44,454 nt of DNA, taken from IMG/VR virus record IMGVR_UViG_3300036861_001044, positions 1 through 44,454 of that record. One strand, written 5' to 3'. Of the stretch, positions 1 through 7,537 are shown in pieces. How positions within the stretch are numbered: position 1 is the stretch's first letter; each line of letters begins with the position of its first letter. The notes below the pieces were generated by a model that made no database searches, had not been told where the DNA came from, and was given only the letters and a program-made list of their open reading frames with translations. The translations under genes were made by a program, and so were the position numbers. This stretch comes from a virus.

Positions 1-372
1 CGTATCGACGAGCTTGCGGTTGTAGAAATTCCCCCGGAGCAGCAGATGGCCCATCCCGAGCTTCTTCCACTCCGCCGCCGTCTGCCAGATGTTCGGCGTC
101 CGATGCAGCATCGTGTAGAGCTTCCGATCGCGGGCGCGCTCCCGGCCGTCGTCCCCCAAGCGACGGTAGAGGATCAGCGGCAAGTAGCCGACGACGTCGC
201 TCAGGAGCGTCACGCAGGCATAGACGGCGCTGAGCTTCATCGCGGAGTCCGGCGACACCGCGACGCCGGCCAGCACATTCCGCCCGCCTGGGTCCTTCTG
301 GAACCAGAAGTCGTCCCACGGCGCGTAGGTCGCCCCGATCGCTGGCGCGACCAGGTCGGTGAACAGGCCCAT
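1..372 (-). CDS. Portal protein, N-terminal part (HK97 family), cut by window edge
   Basis: The first 124 codons of the portal start at the ATG at 372-370 and run off the window at base 1. The visible protein has the typical portal start: a short leader, then SAVYACVTLLSDVVGYLPL and LHRTPN, and later GHLLLRGNFYNRKL. These match the clip and stem-approach region of HK97-type portals. The rest of the protein is found at the other end of the window (43022-44454, minus). The start overlaps the stop of the preceding two-TM gene as TGATG. Portals form the dodecameric DNA entry vertex and bind the terminase. Confidence 0.9.
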   Translation of the reverse strand, partial: MGLFTDLVAPAIGATYAPWDDFWFQKDPGGRNVLAGVAVSPDSAMKLSAVYACVTLLSDVVGYLPLILYRRLGDDGRERARDRKLYTMLHRTPNIWQTAAEWKKLGMGHLLLRGNFYNRKLVDT

Positions 373-599
373 CAGGACCTCCTCCGGATCGGGAGCACGC
401 CGAGCGCGAGCAGCGCGAGCCCGGCCAGGACATAGGCGGCTGGCGCGCTCCACTGCGCCACCCCGACCACGATGAGCGCGAGGCCGAGCACCATCAGCGC
501 GAGGTCCAGCGCGCCCCACAAGAGCTGGCCGAGGCGGGGGATCGCCTTGAGGGCGGCGCCGGCGGCGTGCGCGAGGCCGAGCACGAACCAGCGCCTCAT
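372..599 (-). CDS. Small two-TM membrane protein between terminase and portal
   Basis: A 75-residue protein whose ATG overlaps the TerL stop (ATGA) and whose stop overlaps the portal start (TGATG), so it is translationally coupled on both sides. After a basic start (MRRWF) it shows two hydrophobic segments, about residues 28-48 and 51-68, and a basic end (RRRS). I do not recognise a family. Its place between terminase and portal suggests expression with the packaging genes. It is not a classical holin position, though a membrane role is likely. Confidence 0.75.
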   Translation of the reverse strand: MRRWFVLGLAHAAGAALKAIPRLGQLLWGALDLALMVLGLALIVVGVAQWSAPAAYVLAGLALLALGVLPIRRRS

Positions 600-2389
600 C
601 CGAGCACCGAGATGCGGGCCGCGGGCTCGGCCGGCTGGACGATCACCCGCGCCAGGGCCGTCACCAGCGCGACGATGCCGTCGATGCGACCGGTGCTCTT
701 GGCCTTGGACGGCTTGATGTTGCCGCTGGCGTCGATTTCGGCCACGACGTTGGCGGCGCAGAGCGTGAGGACGGGATGGCTGCCGTGGCGCAGCCGTCGG
801 CTCGCGACGAGCTTTTCCAGCTCCTTGCTTGGGGCGGTCAGCGAGCCAAAGCCCTGCCGGATGGGCACGCAGGTAATGCCGGCGCCCTGAAGGCGCGTGA
901 CGAGCCCCATCGCATTCCACGGGTCATAGCCGAGCTCGACGAGCTCGACGCCCTCCCGCTCCGGAAAGCCGACAATCGCCTCATAGATCACGTCGTAATC
1001 GACGACGTTGCCCTCCGTCAGCGCCAGGAAGCCATCGCGCGCCCAGACATCGTACGGTGCGCGGTCGCGCTTCACGCGCTCGGCCACGTTGTCGGCGGGC
1101 ATCCAGAAGTGCGCGTGGACGTCGACCGTCCCATCGGCATCGGGGAACACGGCCACGAGCGCGGTCAGATCCGTCGTCGCCGAGAGATCGAGGCCGAGGA
1201 ATCCTCGCCGCCCCGCCAGCGCGCGCACCGGCTCGCCGCACGCCGCCCAGGCGTCGGCCGGCAGCCAGCGCGTGGCGCTGTGGGTCCAGAGATTGAGTCG
1301 AAATCGCTTGAAGGCGTTCTGGGCGGTGGGTTTCTCGCGCGCCTCCCTGGCGAGCTTGCGCATGTCATCGAGCTTCGGTGTGACCGGCAGGTTCGGATTC
1401 GCCTTCACCCAGACGCGCTCGTCGGTCCACTGATCACAGGTCGCGCACGTCTCGTCGGGCGCCGTCTTGCCCTCCGCGCGGCAGCGCTCGCAGACGTCGA
1501 GGGTGGCGATGAAGGCGAACGTCTCGTCATCGGTCAGGACGCCCTCGAGGATCTTGACGGCGTAGTCGCGCTCCTCCCAGCACACGGAGTGCCGGTCGAA
1601 GCCCGCGGTCGTGATGATGAAGAGCAGCGGCTGGCGGCGGGCCCCCATCGCGGTCTCCAGGACGTCGAGCATCGCCCGGGACTTATGGGCATGCAGCTCG
1701 TCCAGGAGATTGCCCTGGGGGTTCAGACCGTCCAGGTTGTCGGCGTCGGCGCCGAGCGGCTCGAACTTCGACGCCGTCTCCAGGCTGTGCAGGTTCGCGG
1801 CGCGGACCTGGATCCGCTGGCGGAGCCCGGGGCTCTTGAGCACCATGCGCTTGGCCTCGTCCCACACGATCTTGGCCTGGTCGCGCTTGGTGGCCGCCGC
1901 GTACACCTCCGCGCCGGCCTCGCCATCGAAGAACGCCAGTAGCAGGCCTACGCCGGCGGCCAGCGTGCTCTTCCCGAACTTCTTCGCCACTTCGTTGTAC
2001 GACTTGCGAAAGCGCCGCCGCCCGTCGACGCGGATCCAGCCGAAGACCGACCCGATCATGAAGCACTCCGGCGGCGACAGGACGATCGGCTGGCCCGCCC
2101 ACTCGCCTTTGCTATGCCGGACGCACAGGAAGAAATCGATCGCCTCGTTCGCGAGGTCGACGTCGAAGCGGAGTCCGCGCGCCGGGCCATCGACCAGGTC
2201 GCGGAGATGTCGCTCGCAGGCGAGCCGCACGAGGCGGCCGACGAGGAGCTGGCCCGCAAAGGCGTCCTGGGCGTAGGCGGTGACGCGATCATCCGGCCCG
2301 CCCGGCGCGCCGCGCTTCGCGCCGTTTGAGGAAGTCTTCGATCGAGTCGATCGGGGTGCCCGGCGTCCGCCTGCCTCGGTTACCGCCAC
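596..2389 (-). CDS. terL: Terminase large subunit
   Basis: This is the packaging motor ATPase and nuclease of the phage. A Walker A-like AKKFGKST is at residues 135-142, a Walker B-like LLDELH follows about 90 residues later, and the RNase H-like nuclease part carries LGLDLSATTDLTAL and a late acidic GRIDGIVALVTAL. The length (597 aa from the GTG at 2389) fits the HK97-type family. No in-frame start was found between that GTG and the conserved N-terminus, so the gene overlaps TerS by 101 bases, which is long for this genome. It lies directly downstream of TerS and upstream of the portal. Confidence 0.93.
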   Translation of the reverse strand: MAVTEAGGRRAPRSTRSKTSSNGAKRGAPGGPDDRVTAYAQDAFAGQLLVGRLVRLACERHLRDLVDGPARGLRFDVDLANEAIDFFLCVRHSKGEWAGQPIVLSPPECFMIGSVFGWIRVDGRRRFRKSYNEVAKKFGKSTLAAGVGLLLAFFDGEAGAEVYAAATKRDQAKIVWDEAKRMVLKSPGLRQRIQVRAANLHSLETASKFEPLGADADNLDGLNPQGNLLDELHAHKSRAMLDVLETAMGARRQPLLFIITTAGFDRHSVCWEERDYAVKILEGVLTDDETFAFIATLDVCERCRAEGKTAPDETCATCDQWTDERVWVKANPNLPVTPKLDDMRKLAREAREKPTAQNAFKRFRLNLWTHSATRWLPADAWAACGEPVRALAGRRGFLGLDLSATTDLTALVAVFPDADGTVDVHAHFWMPADNVAERVKRDRAPYDVWARDGFLALTEGNVVDYDVIYEAIVGFPEREGVELVELGYDPWNAMGLVTRLQGAGITCVPIRQGFGSLTAPSKELEKLVASRRLRHGSHPVLTLCAANVVAEIDASGNIKPSKAKSTGRIDGIVALVTALARVIVQPAEPAARISVLG

Positions 2390-2846
2390 GCGTGGCCCCC
2401 GCCCCGAGGTCCACCTCGAGTCCCTTGCGATCCGCCGGCGTCATGCCGAAGGCGGCCGCGATCTGCTTCAGGCCCTCGAGCGCGCCCTTGGCGATGTCGA
2501 CCTCGGGGCGCTTCACGGTCCCATTGGCGCCGCTCTTCTGCGTCAGATCGTGGCGGAGTTTCGCGGCCGCGCGTCGATACACCGCCGCCCGCTCGCAGAG
2601 CGCCGCGAAGAGCAGCCGGTCGGCCGTCGTCAAGAGCCCCAGCTGGATCATGCGCGGCGCCTCGGCGTTCCAGATTGCTCGAGCCGCTGGATCCCCACGA
2701 AGCCACGTTGGACATGTCGCCTCGCTGACCGGTGGCTTCGGCTCGTTGCGGTTCCGGCGCCGATGACTGGCACCGCCGTCGAGCTTGTCGAGTGCCGATG
2801 GCTTGGGCTTTGGTCCCCGACGACCCACCAGGACCGACCGTAGCAC
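2289..2846 (-). CDS. terS: Terminase small subunit (P27 family)
   Basis: A 185-residue protein with the hallmark opening of the P27 family, VGRRGPKPKPSALDKLDG, followed by a helical body and a basic C-terminus. The small subunit recognises phage DNA and loads the large subunit. The first start is GTG at 2846; a second GTG at 2828 sits just before GRRGPKP and is equally possible, since no clear ribosome binding site is visible. It lies between an HNH endonuclease and TerL, the usual order in cos-type phages that use an HNH protein in packaging. Confidence 0.9.
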   Translation of the reverse strand: MLRSVLVGRRGPKPKPSALDKLDGGASHRRRNRNEPKPPVSEATCPTWLRGDPAARAIWNAEAPRMIQLGLLTTADRLLFAALCERAAVYRRAAAKLRHDLTQKSGANGTVKRPEVDIAKGALEGLKQIAAAFGMTPADRKGLEVDLGAGATRGGNRGRRTPGTPIDSIEDFLKRREARRAGRAG

Positions 2847-2939
2847 TGGTGAACATGAAAACCGAAGCGCCTTGCCGCAATGGCACCAGGGCCACCTTGG
2901 AAAACCTGCGGGCGCGCGAGGCTGCCTGCCCGCGCGGTC
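2847..2939 (-). other. Gap between HNH and TerS, possible cos region
   Basis: These 93 bases separate the HNH gene from TerS in an otherwise tightly overlapping operon. They contain a short GC-rich inverted repeat (GCGGGC and GCCCGC arms near 2908-2935). In phages with this HNH-TerS-TerL order the cos or pac site often lies here. That is inference; I see no recognisable cohesive-end sequence. Confidence 0.25.
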
Positions 2940-3320
2940 TCATGGCGAGGACTCTGAAGATTTGACCCGCCCCTCCCGCCCGAACGATTGCTCGCGAGCG
3001 GTGCGCGCACTGTGGTGGCTCTTGCACTTCGGTCGGCAGTTGCTCTCGACGAGCCGGAGATCCGGCCGCTCGCGCACGGGGATGATGTGATCGATCTCCT
3101 CGGTCGGTGTCGGGCACTCGTCGCAGAACGGGTGGCGCCGGATGAACCACGCTCGGAAGCGCCGCCACGCCGGGTCGTACCCCCTCTCCGCCGCCGTTCC
3201 ACGTGCGGCATCCTGCCGGCGGTAGTGCTCGGCCTGGTGGGGTAAGCAGTAGCGCTCTCCGGCCGGGACCAGGGCGGGGCAGCCGGGTTGGGCGCAGGGT
3301 TTCCGGGGTCGGGTCGGCAT
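2940..3320 (-). CDS. HNH endonuclease next to terminase
   Basis: A 126-residue protein beginning MPTRPRKPCAQPGC. It has an N-terminal Cys-rich segment (CAQPGC, then YCLPH) and a C-terminal HNH core: FCDEC, EEIDHIIPV, ESNCRPKCKSHHSART. HNH proteins beside terminase genes assist DNA cleavage during packaging in many HK97-like phages; that role is inferred from position. The ATG overlaps the stop of the replication gene as TGATG, which decides the start over the longer upstream reading. Confidence 0.88.
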   Translation of the reverse strand: MPTRPRKPCAQPGCPALVPAGERYCLPHQAEHYRRQDAARGTAAERGYDPAWRRFRAWFIRRHPFCDECPTPTEEIDHIIPVRERPDLRLVESNCRPKCKSHHSARTAREQSFGREGRVKSSESSP

Positions 3321-3964
3321 CAGGGGAACCGACAGACGTTCGAGTGAAGGTGGTGGGGATGCTGGTTGCGCCAGAGAGGCGACACGGTGCAGGGCAGCAG
3401 ACGGTCGGGGTCCTCGCTCGGGCGTCCGGTCCATGGCGAAGCCAACGGTTCCCCTGGGGGAACCTTTAAGGAGGGGGTACTAGGACGGGACGGGGGCGAC
3501 AACATTGTACTCGCGTCCAGTTGACCTTCAGCCGCGTCTGGAGTTGACGCCCAACGCTTGGTATTCGTTATCTTCGCTCCTTTGAGGCCGCCCTTTCTCC
3601 TCGCCTCCCTCTCGGCTAACACGTCGGCTCGAGTGGGGTTGTAGTCGGGATAATCGTGCACGTAATACCCACCCTTTCGCTTCTCCCAGAGCCCGTGCCT
3701 GAGCATGATCGCCACCCAATCGAGCTCGTCGGCGTCGTAGCCCACGGTCGCGAGCTTGCCCTCCCGGAGCCTTCGGGGAGCGTAGATCCCGATCCCATCA
3801 AAGCCGAGCAGAAGCTCCGGCACGACAGCATCGGGCAGGAAGCCATCGGTGAGATGGCGCGCGCAGTAACAGATGGCCCGCACCTGAATCAAGGCCGCGA
3901 TCGGGCCTGCGGCGACGACTTTCGGGTGATGCGGGAAATTATCGTCGAGCCTCGCCCACGTCAT
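3320..3964 (-). CDS. Phage replication initiator-like protein
   Basis: A 214-residue protein starting MTWARLDDNFPHHPKVV, a start I recognise from phage replication proteins of the O/DnaD-like kind. It has a winged-helix-like N-terminal part (about 1-115), a basic linker (REARRKGGLKGAK) and a Ser/Pro-rich tail. It lies directly downstream of the DnaB-like helicase (overlap TGATG), consistent with a helicase loader or origin-binding role. The specific role is inference; the family resemblance rests on the N-terminal pattern and context. Confidence 0.7.
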   Translation of the reverse strand: MTWARLDDNFPHHPKVVAAGPIAALIQVRAICYCARHLTDGFLPDAVVPELLLGFDGIGIYAPRRLREGKLATVGYDADELDWVAIMLRHGLWEKRKGGYYVHDYPDYNPTRADVLAEREARRKGGLKGAKITNTKRWASTPDAAEGQLDASTMLSPPSRPSTPSLKVPPGEPLASPWTGRPSEDPDRLLPCTVSPLWRNQHPHHLHSNVCRFP

Positions 3965-5319
3965 CAGAATGGAACCTCCTCCTCCCCAGGTTCACGACCC
4001 ACAGGGAGCGCGGCCGGCACCTCGGTGAACCGCACATACACGGGCGTAAAGGCCAGGGTGACGCTGCCGCCGGCCTCGCCTTCGCGGAGCTTGGCGAAGA
4101 CGAGCTCGCGGTCACTGGAGTCCGGCTTCGGCTGGTGGAGCAGGAGAACGACGTCCGAATCGGCCTCGATGTCCCCCGACTCTTTGAGATCTTCGAGGGC
4201 GGGCGCCGCGCGCTTGCCGCGCTCGACCTGGAGGCGCCGCAAGGCGCTCAGCGCCAGGACCGAACAGTCGTACTTCTTCGCGATGTCCTTCAGCCCGGCG
4301 CTGACGGCGGTCACCTCCAGGCGCCGGTTCTTGGCGTCGGGCGGGCTCTTGACCAGCTGGAGATAGTCGACGACGACGAAGCGGTACCGGTGCATCCGGA
4401 CGAGGCGCCGAATCTGGGCGAGGGTCGACGACTGCTCATCGAGCCAGAGCGGCAGGCGACCGAGCCGGGGCAGCGCGCGGCGAAGGCGGATGAGTTGGGC
4501 CTCATCGACGTCGCGCCGTCGGAGCGCCGAGGCGCTGACCTGGGCCTGCTGCGCGAGGATACGCCGGCCAAGGGCGCGGTTGCTCATCTCCCGTGATACG
4601 ACCAACGTCCGATGCCCGTAGTCAGCGGCCAGCACCGCCCATTGCAGTCCGAGCGCCGTTTTTGCCGTTCCTGGTCGGCCACCGATCGTCACCACTTCTT
4701 GGCGTTGCAGTCCGCCTCCCAGACGTTCGTTGAGTTCCTGGATTGGCGACGGCACGTAGTCGGTCTCCCGCTCTCCGAGCGACGCGACGACGCCCTCCAG
4801 GACCTCACCGACCGGCACGGGTCGGCTCGGTCGCATGTCAACGAGGGCGGCCACCTCAGGTTCGGCGCGATCCGCGATGCGGGCCAGGGCAGCACTGAGC
4901 TCGCCGGCGAGCTGGGCGGGCGCCGTCCCGTTGTACGCCTGCTCGATGGAGGTGAGCAGCAGCGAGGCCTCTTCCCGCTTGCCCCACTCTCTGAGGACGA
5001 TCTGCATATAGGCATCCAGGTGCGTCGCGACGGCGGCGTGCTCGATCAGCAGGGCGAGCGTGGCGGGTCCGCCGGCCTGCTCGAGCTCGCCGGCCTGGCG
5101 AAGCGCATCGCTCAGCGTGATGACGTCAATCCCAACGTCGGCCTCAGCGAGCGCCAGAAGACGGCGAAAGATGGTGCGGTGCGCCTCGAGGTAGAAGTCT
5201 TCAGGGCGCAGGCGGCGGGTGGCGCGCTCGAGCCCGGCCGCCTCCAACAGGATGGCGCCCAGCACGGCGCGTTCGGCGTCGAGATTGTGAGGGGGAATCC
5301 GGGCCTGGGGAACGGTCAT
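3964..5319 (-). CDS. dnaB: Replicative DnaB-like helicase
   Basis: This 451-residue protein starts MTVPQARIPPHNLDAERAVLGAIL, the classic DnaB N-terminal domain, which continues to about residue 150. The RecA-like domain has Walker A GRPGTAKT (214-221), VVDYLQLV as Walker B, and ESGDIEADSDVVLLLHQP near the end, matching the family. DnaB unwinds the replication fork as a hexamer. The ATG at 5319 overlaps the stop of the small TM gene before it. The C-terminus is followed at once by the replication initiator-like gene, making a compact replication module. Confidence 0.95.
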   Translation of the reverse strand: MTVPQARIPPHNLDAERAVLGAILLEAAGLERATRRLRPEDFYLEAHRTIFRRLLALAEADVGIDVITLSDALRQAGELEQAGGPATLALLIEHAAVATHLDAYMQIVLREWGKREEASLLLTSIEQAYNGTAPAQLAGELSAALARIADRAEPEVAALVDMRPSRPVPVGEVLEGVVASLGERETDYVPSPIQELNERLGGGLQRQEVVTIGGRPGTAKTALGLQWAVLAADYGHRTLVVSREMSNRALGRRILAQQAQVSASALRRRDVDEAQLIRLRRALPRLGRLPLWLDEQSSTLAQIRRLVRMHRYRFVVVDYLQLVKSPPDAKNRRLEVTAVSAGLKDIAKKYDCSVLALSALRRLQVERGKRAAPALEDLKESGDIEADSDVVLLLHQPKPDSSDRELVFAKLREGEAGGSVTLAFTPVYVRFTEVPAALPVGREPGEEEVPF

Positions 5320-5453
5320 ACAAACCAGGGTCGGGTCTTTCCACAGAAGTCCCGCGGGAGCCTCGCTTCGGTCCGCATCCGCTCGAGGTCCCGACCCACC
5401 AGATAGGCCACGGCGAGCGCGCCGGCGATCACCATGAGGGCGAAGATCCTCAC
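5316..5453 (-). CDS. 45-aa single-TM protein
   Basis: A small gene with GTG start overlapping the preceding stop (GTGA) and its stop overlapping the helicase start (ATGA). It encodes an N-terminal hydrophobic helix (MRIFALMVIAGALAVAYLVG, reading the GTG as Met) followed by a charged tail with one cysteine. No family is recognised. The double overlap is the main support. Confidence 0.65.
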   Translation of the reverse strand: MRIFALMVIAGALAVAYLVGRDLERMRTEARLPRDFCGKTRPWFV

Positions 5454-5809
5454 GAGAACAGCTCCTCGCTCGCCCGAACCTGGCCGCGGCCCTCCCAGGC
5501 CACGAGCCGGCGCGCGCCGAGCCGCTGCAAGTAGGTGTCTCGGGTCGACCGCTGGTAGCTTGTCGCCTCCGAGATCCGCTCACGGTCCACCGCCTTCGGG
5601 TAGGCCTCGATGAGGACCTCGAGGATCTTGCGCTCGCCGTCCGGCAGGCGTGCCAGCCAATGGGCTCGGAGCGCATCGCCCGTCGGGAGCGGCGCGAAGT
5701 CAGCGCCGAGCGCGGCCACGCCGGCGTCCGTGGCCACGACGCGATCGCCGGCCAGGCCGACGAGGTCTCGGACCTGCGGGATCTCGGCGACGACGACCGG
5801 CTTGCTCAT
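5450..5809 (-). CDS. Winged-helix DNA-binding-like protein
   Basis: A 119-residue protein. The C-terminal half (LPDGERKILEVLIEAYPKAVDRERISEATSY and onwards to GARRLVAWEGRGQV) has the spacing and pattern of a winged helix: helix, HTH and a basic wing. The N-terminal half is Val/Ala-rich with no clear fold. It overlaps the Mini-A-like gene upstream (ATGA at 5806-5809) and the TM gene downstream. It may be a partner for the replication or recombination proteins beside it; this is inference from position. Confidence 0.6.
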   Translation of the reverse strand: MSKPVVVAEIPQVRDLVGLAGDRVVATDAGVAALGADFAPLPTGDALRAHWLARLPDGERKILEVLIEAYPKAVDRERISEATSYQRSTRDTYLQRLGARRLVAWEGRGQVRASEELFS

Positions 5810-6690
5810 GAGTCTTGCTCCTCATCGTCCAAATCGCGGAGCGCGCGCTGTAGTCGGCCTTTGTCTCGCTCCTCGCGCTCCTTGATCGTCTCCATTGCGG
5901 CCTCGTCGATGACACCGGCAAATGCGGTCCGGATGATCTCGGCAAGAACCTCGGGCGGGAGCGCGTCGACCTCCCACGATTCATCGCCATGCTCGGCCAC
6001 ATAGGCGCCTGCTCTTGGATCGGTCATCTTCGCGGGGTTGGGTGGCGGGTTGTGCTCCTGAACTTGGTCCATCGTCAGAGCGACCTTCTCGACCTTCACG
6101 TCGGCGCCGAACATTTCGAGTCGGTCGCGGATGTCGCGCACCATGTCTTCTCCGGATGGGTCGTGGTCGCCTAGATAGAACAGCACGCCTGGTTTTCCCG
6201 ACGCGATGAACCTCTTCGATGCCTCGTACATCGCGCTCTGGCTTGAATAGCCGCGGTTGACCATGAGCGTGACGTGATGATCGCGGGCCAGTGGCCCGAG
6301 GACGCCGGCGAGCGCGTCCTTTTCGACCCACAGCTCGGCATAGACGTCTTGAGTAGCCCACCGCGGTAGCCGGTAACTTGAGAGGGCGGCGTCGACGAGC
6401 TCACCGAGGTTCTCGAACTCGGGCGGGCGTCGCGGCTGGCGGACACGATCCTCGATCGCATCCCAGTCCATCTGGCCGGCCAGACGCGCGTTGCTGACGA
6501 GCGTCGAAAGATTCTTGTACTCGCGCTCGATGTTCCGGATCGCGTTGCGGATGACGAGCTGGTAGTAGAGCTGACGAAGGGTGAGGCGCAGCCCTTGGCG
6601 CAGATAGTCTCGGATGATGGTGTTGCAGAGGCGCACCTTGGCCCGTGACTCCGGGCTAAAGTTGACTTCCTTGAACGCCTCGCGCGCCAT
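5806..6690 (-). CDS. Topoisomerase VI A / Spo11-like protein (Mini-A type)
   Basis: A 294-residue protein with both hallmarks of the topoisomerase VI A/Spo11 fold. The N-terminal winged helix carries LTLRQLYYQLV with candidate catalytic tyrosine at Tyr42 or Tyr43 after Arg39. The TOPRIM domain has the acidic WVEKDAL (Glu123) and YLGDHDPSG (Asp175, Asp177). Free-standing short A-subunit homologues of this kind, called Mini-A, are known from mobile elements. No B subunit (GHKL ATPase) is encoded in this window. The expected chemistry is a tyrosine-linked DNA break; the in vivo role is unknown. It lies in the replication cluster between a winged-helix gene and RusA. Confidence 0.8.
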   Translation of the reverse strand: MAREAFKEVNFSPESRAKVRLCNTIIRDYLRQGLRLTLRQLYYQLVIRNAIRNIEREYKNLSTLVSNARLAGQMDWDAIEDRVRQPRRPPEFENLGELVDAALSSYRLPRWATQDVYAELWVEKDALAGVLGPLARDHHVTLMVNRGYSSQSAMYEASKRFIASGKPGVLFYLGDHDPSGEDMVRDIRDRLEMFGADVKVEKVALTMDQVQEHNPPPNPAKMTDPRAGAYVAEHGDESWEVDALPPEVLAEIIRTAFAGVIDEAAMETIKEREERDKGRLQRALRDLDDEEQDS

Positions 6691-6722
6691 CGCCTGGATG
6701 AACCTCCTTCAAAGGAGATTGC

Positions 6723-6751
6723 CCCGCCTGGCCCGACCTCGACCAGGCGGG
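6723..6751 (-). repeat. Inverted repeat upstream of the Mini-A-like gene
   Basis: Perfect 9-bp arms CCCGCCTGG (6723-6731) and CCAGGCGGG (6743-6751) with an 11-nt loop lie in the 68-base gap before the Mini-A-like gene. The following sequence contains a strong ribosome binding site (AGGAGG), although about 12 nt from the ATG. No T-run follows, so this is not a clear terminator. It may be a regulatory hairpin or protein-binding site. Confidence 0.5.
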
Positions 6752-6758
6752 CGGCTGC

Positions 6759-6989
6759 CTACTCCGTCTGCGCGCCCTCCCCGCGGTCCGGCGGATGCGC
6801 GGCCGCGGCGTCGACCGGCTCGGCCAGCAGGTCGACGATCCGCTCGTCGTCCTGCCCGGGGTGATGCACGACCACGGCGGCCGTGACGGTGCCGCCTTTC
6901 TTCACGACGGCCAGCGCTTCACGGCCGAGCAGCTCCGAGACATCGTTCGGAAATGCGAAGGTCTCGATCGAGATGACGCTCTTGCCCAT
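6759..6989 (-). CDS. Hypothetical 76-aa protein
   Basis: A small soluble protein (MGKSVISIETFAFPNDVSEL at the start, then LVVKK-like charged and beta-rich stretches, and an acidic Ala/Pro tail). I do not recognise it. It starts 6 bases after the RusA stop and has a good ribosome binding site (GGAGGTGAATAG before ATG). It precedes the hairpin at 6723-6751. Confidence 0.7.
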   Translation of the reverse strand: MGKSVISIETFAFPNDVSELLGREALAVVKKGGTVTAAVVVHHPGQDDERIVDLLAEPVDAAAAHPPDRGEGAQTE

Positions 6990-6995
6990 ATCTAT

Positions 6996-7454
6996 TCACC
7001 TCCCTCCTAGCTGAGACGTGACGAGCTCCGGTTGCGGCGCTGACGCGTAGACGCGCTCGATCCGGATCAGCACCCCCGGCGCCGGCCCGTAGTCCTTCGC
7101 GATCTCCAGCCGGACGATCTGGGCGTCATCCCGGTAGACGATGCCGGTCAGCGCGTCCTCGATCGCCTTCAACATATTTGACAGGTCGGGTCTCCGCGTT
7201 GGGAACTGCTCCCGCTTGGGTAACGACTGGGGCCGGGGCAGGATGAAGTCGAGCGCCATCTTCAGCGGGCCCTCGACGGGCATCGGCGGGCGCTGTGTGA
7301 TGACCTGGGCCTGGACGGTGCGCTTCCAGTCTCGCGCGGTGGCCGGGTCGTAGACGCGGATCTGGCCACTCGGCATCTTGAAGGCGCGCGGCCGGCCCTG
7401 GGCGACGGGCAGTCCGAAGATGCGCGCCTCCAGCACCAGGACGCCGCCAATCAC
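6996..7454 (-). CDS. rusA: RusA-like Holliday junction resolvase
   Basis: The 152-residue protein (GTG start overlapping the preceding stop) carries the RusA signature RRPDLSNMLKAIEDALTGIV followed by YRDDAQIV: the conserved acidic residues of the dimeric metal-dependent resolvase. It opens with a beta-strand pattern LEARIFGLPVAQGRPRA. RusA cuts four-way junctions, which helps resolve recombination intermediates before packaging. It sits in the early operon with the recombination and Mini-A-like genes. Confidence 0.9.
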   Translation of the reverse strand: MIGGVLVLEARIFGLPVAQGRPRAFKMPSGQIRVYDPATARDWKRTVQAQVITQRPPMPVEGPLKMALDFILPRPQSLPKREQFPTRRPDLSNMLKAIEDALTGIVYRDDAQIVRLEIAKDYGPAPGVLIRIERVYASAPQPELVTSQLGGR

Positions 7455-7537
7455 GCCTTCCCCTTCTTCCCGTGCGCCCGCGTCTTGTGATTGCCGCCGC
7501 ACGTCCGGCACGTGTGGATGACGCCGGCGCCCTTCAC
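7451..7537 (-). CDS. 28-aa zinc-knuckle-like peptide
   Basis: A tiny gene with GTGA overlaps at both ends. Its product has CRTCGGNHKTRAH, a CxxC...H...H arrangement like a zinc knuckle, followed by a Lys-rich tail. Coupled overlaps and the conserved-looking metal-ligand pattern support it as real; function unknown. Confidence 0.55.
   Translation of the reverse strand: MKGAGVIHTCRTCGGNHKTRAHGKKGKA

Noticed and set aside
776-1942. 388-codon plus-strand open frame
   Set aside because: It is antisense to the terminase large subunit. High-GC third positions leave long open frames on the opposite strand. The protein has no recognisable pattern.
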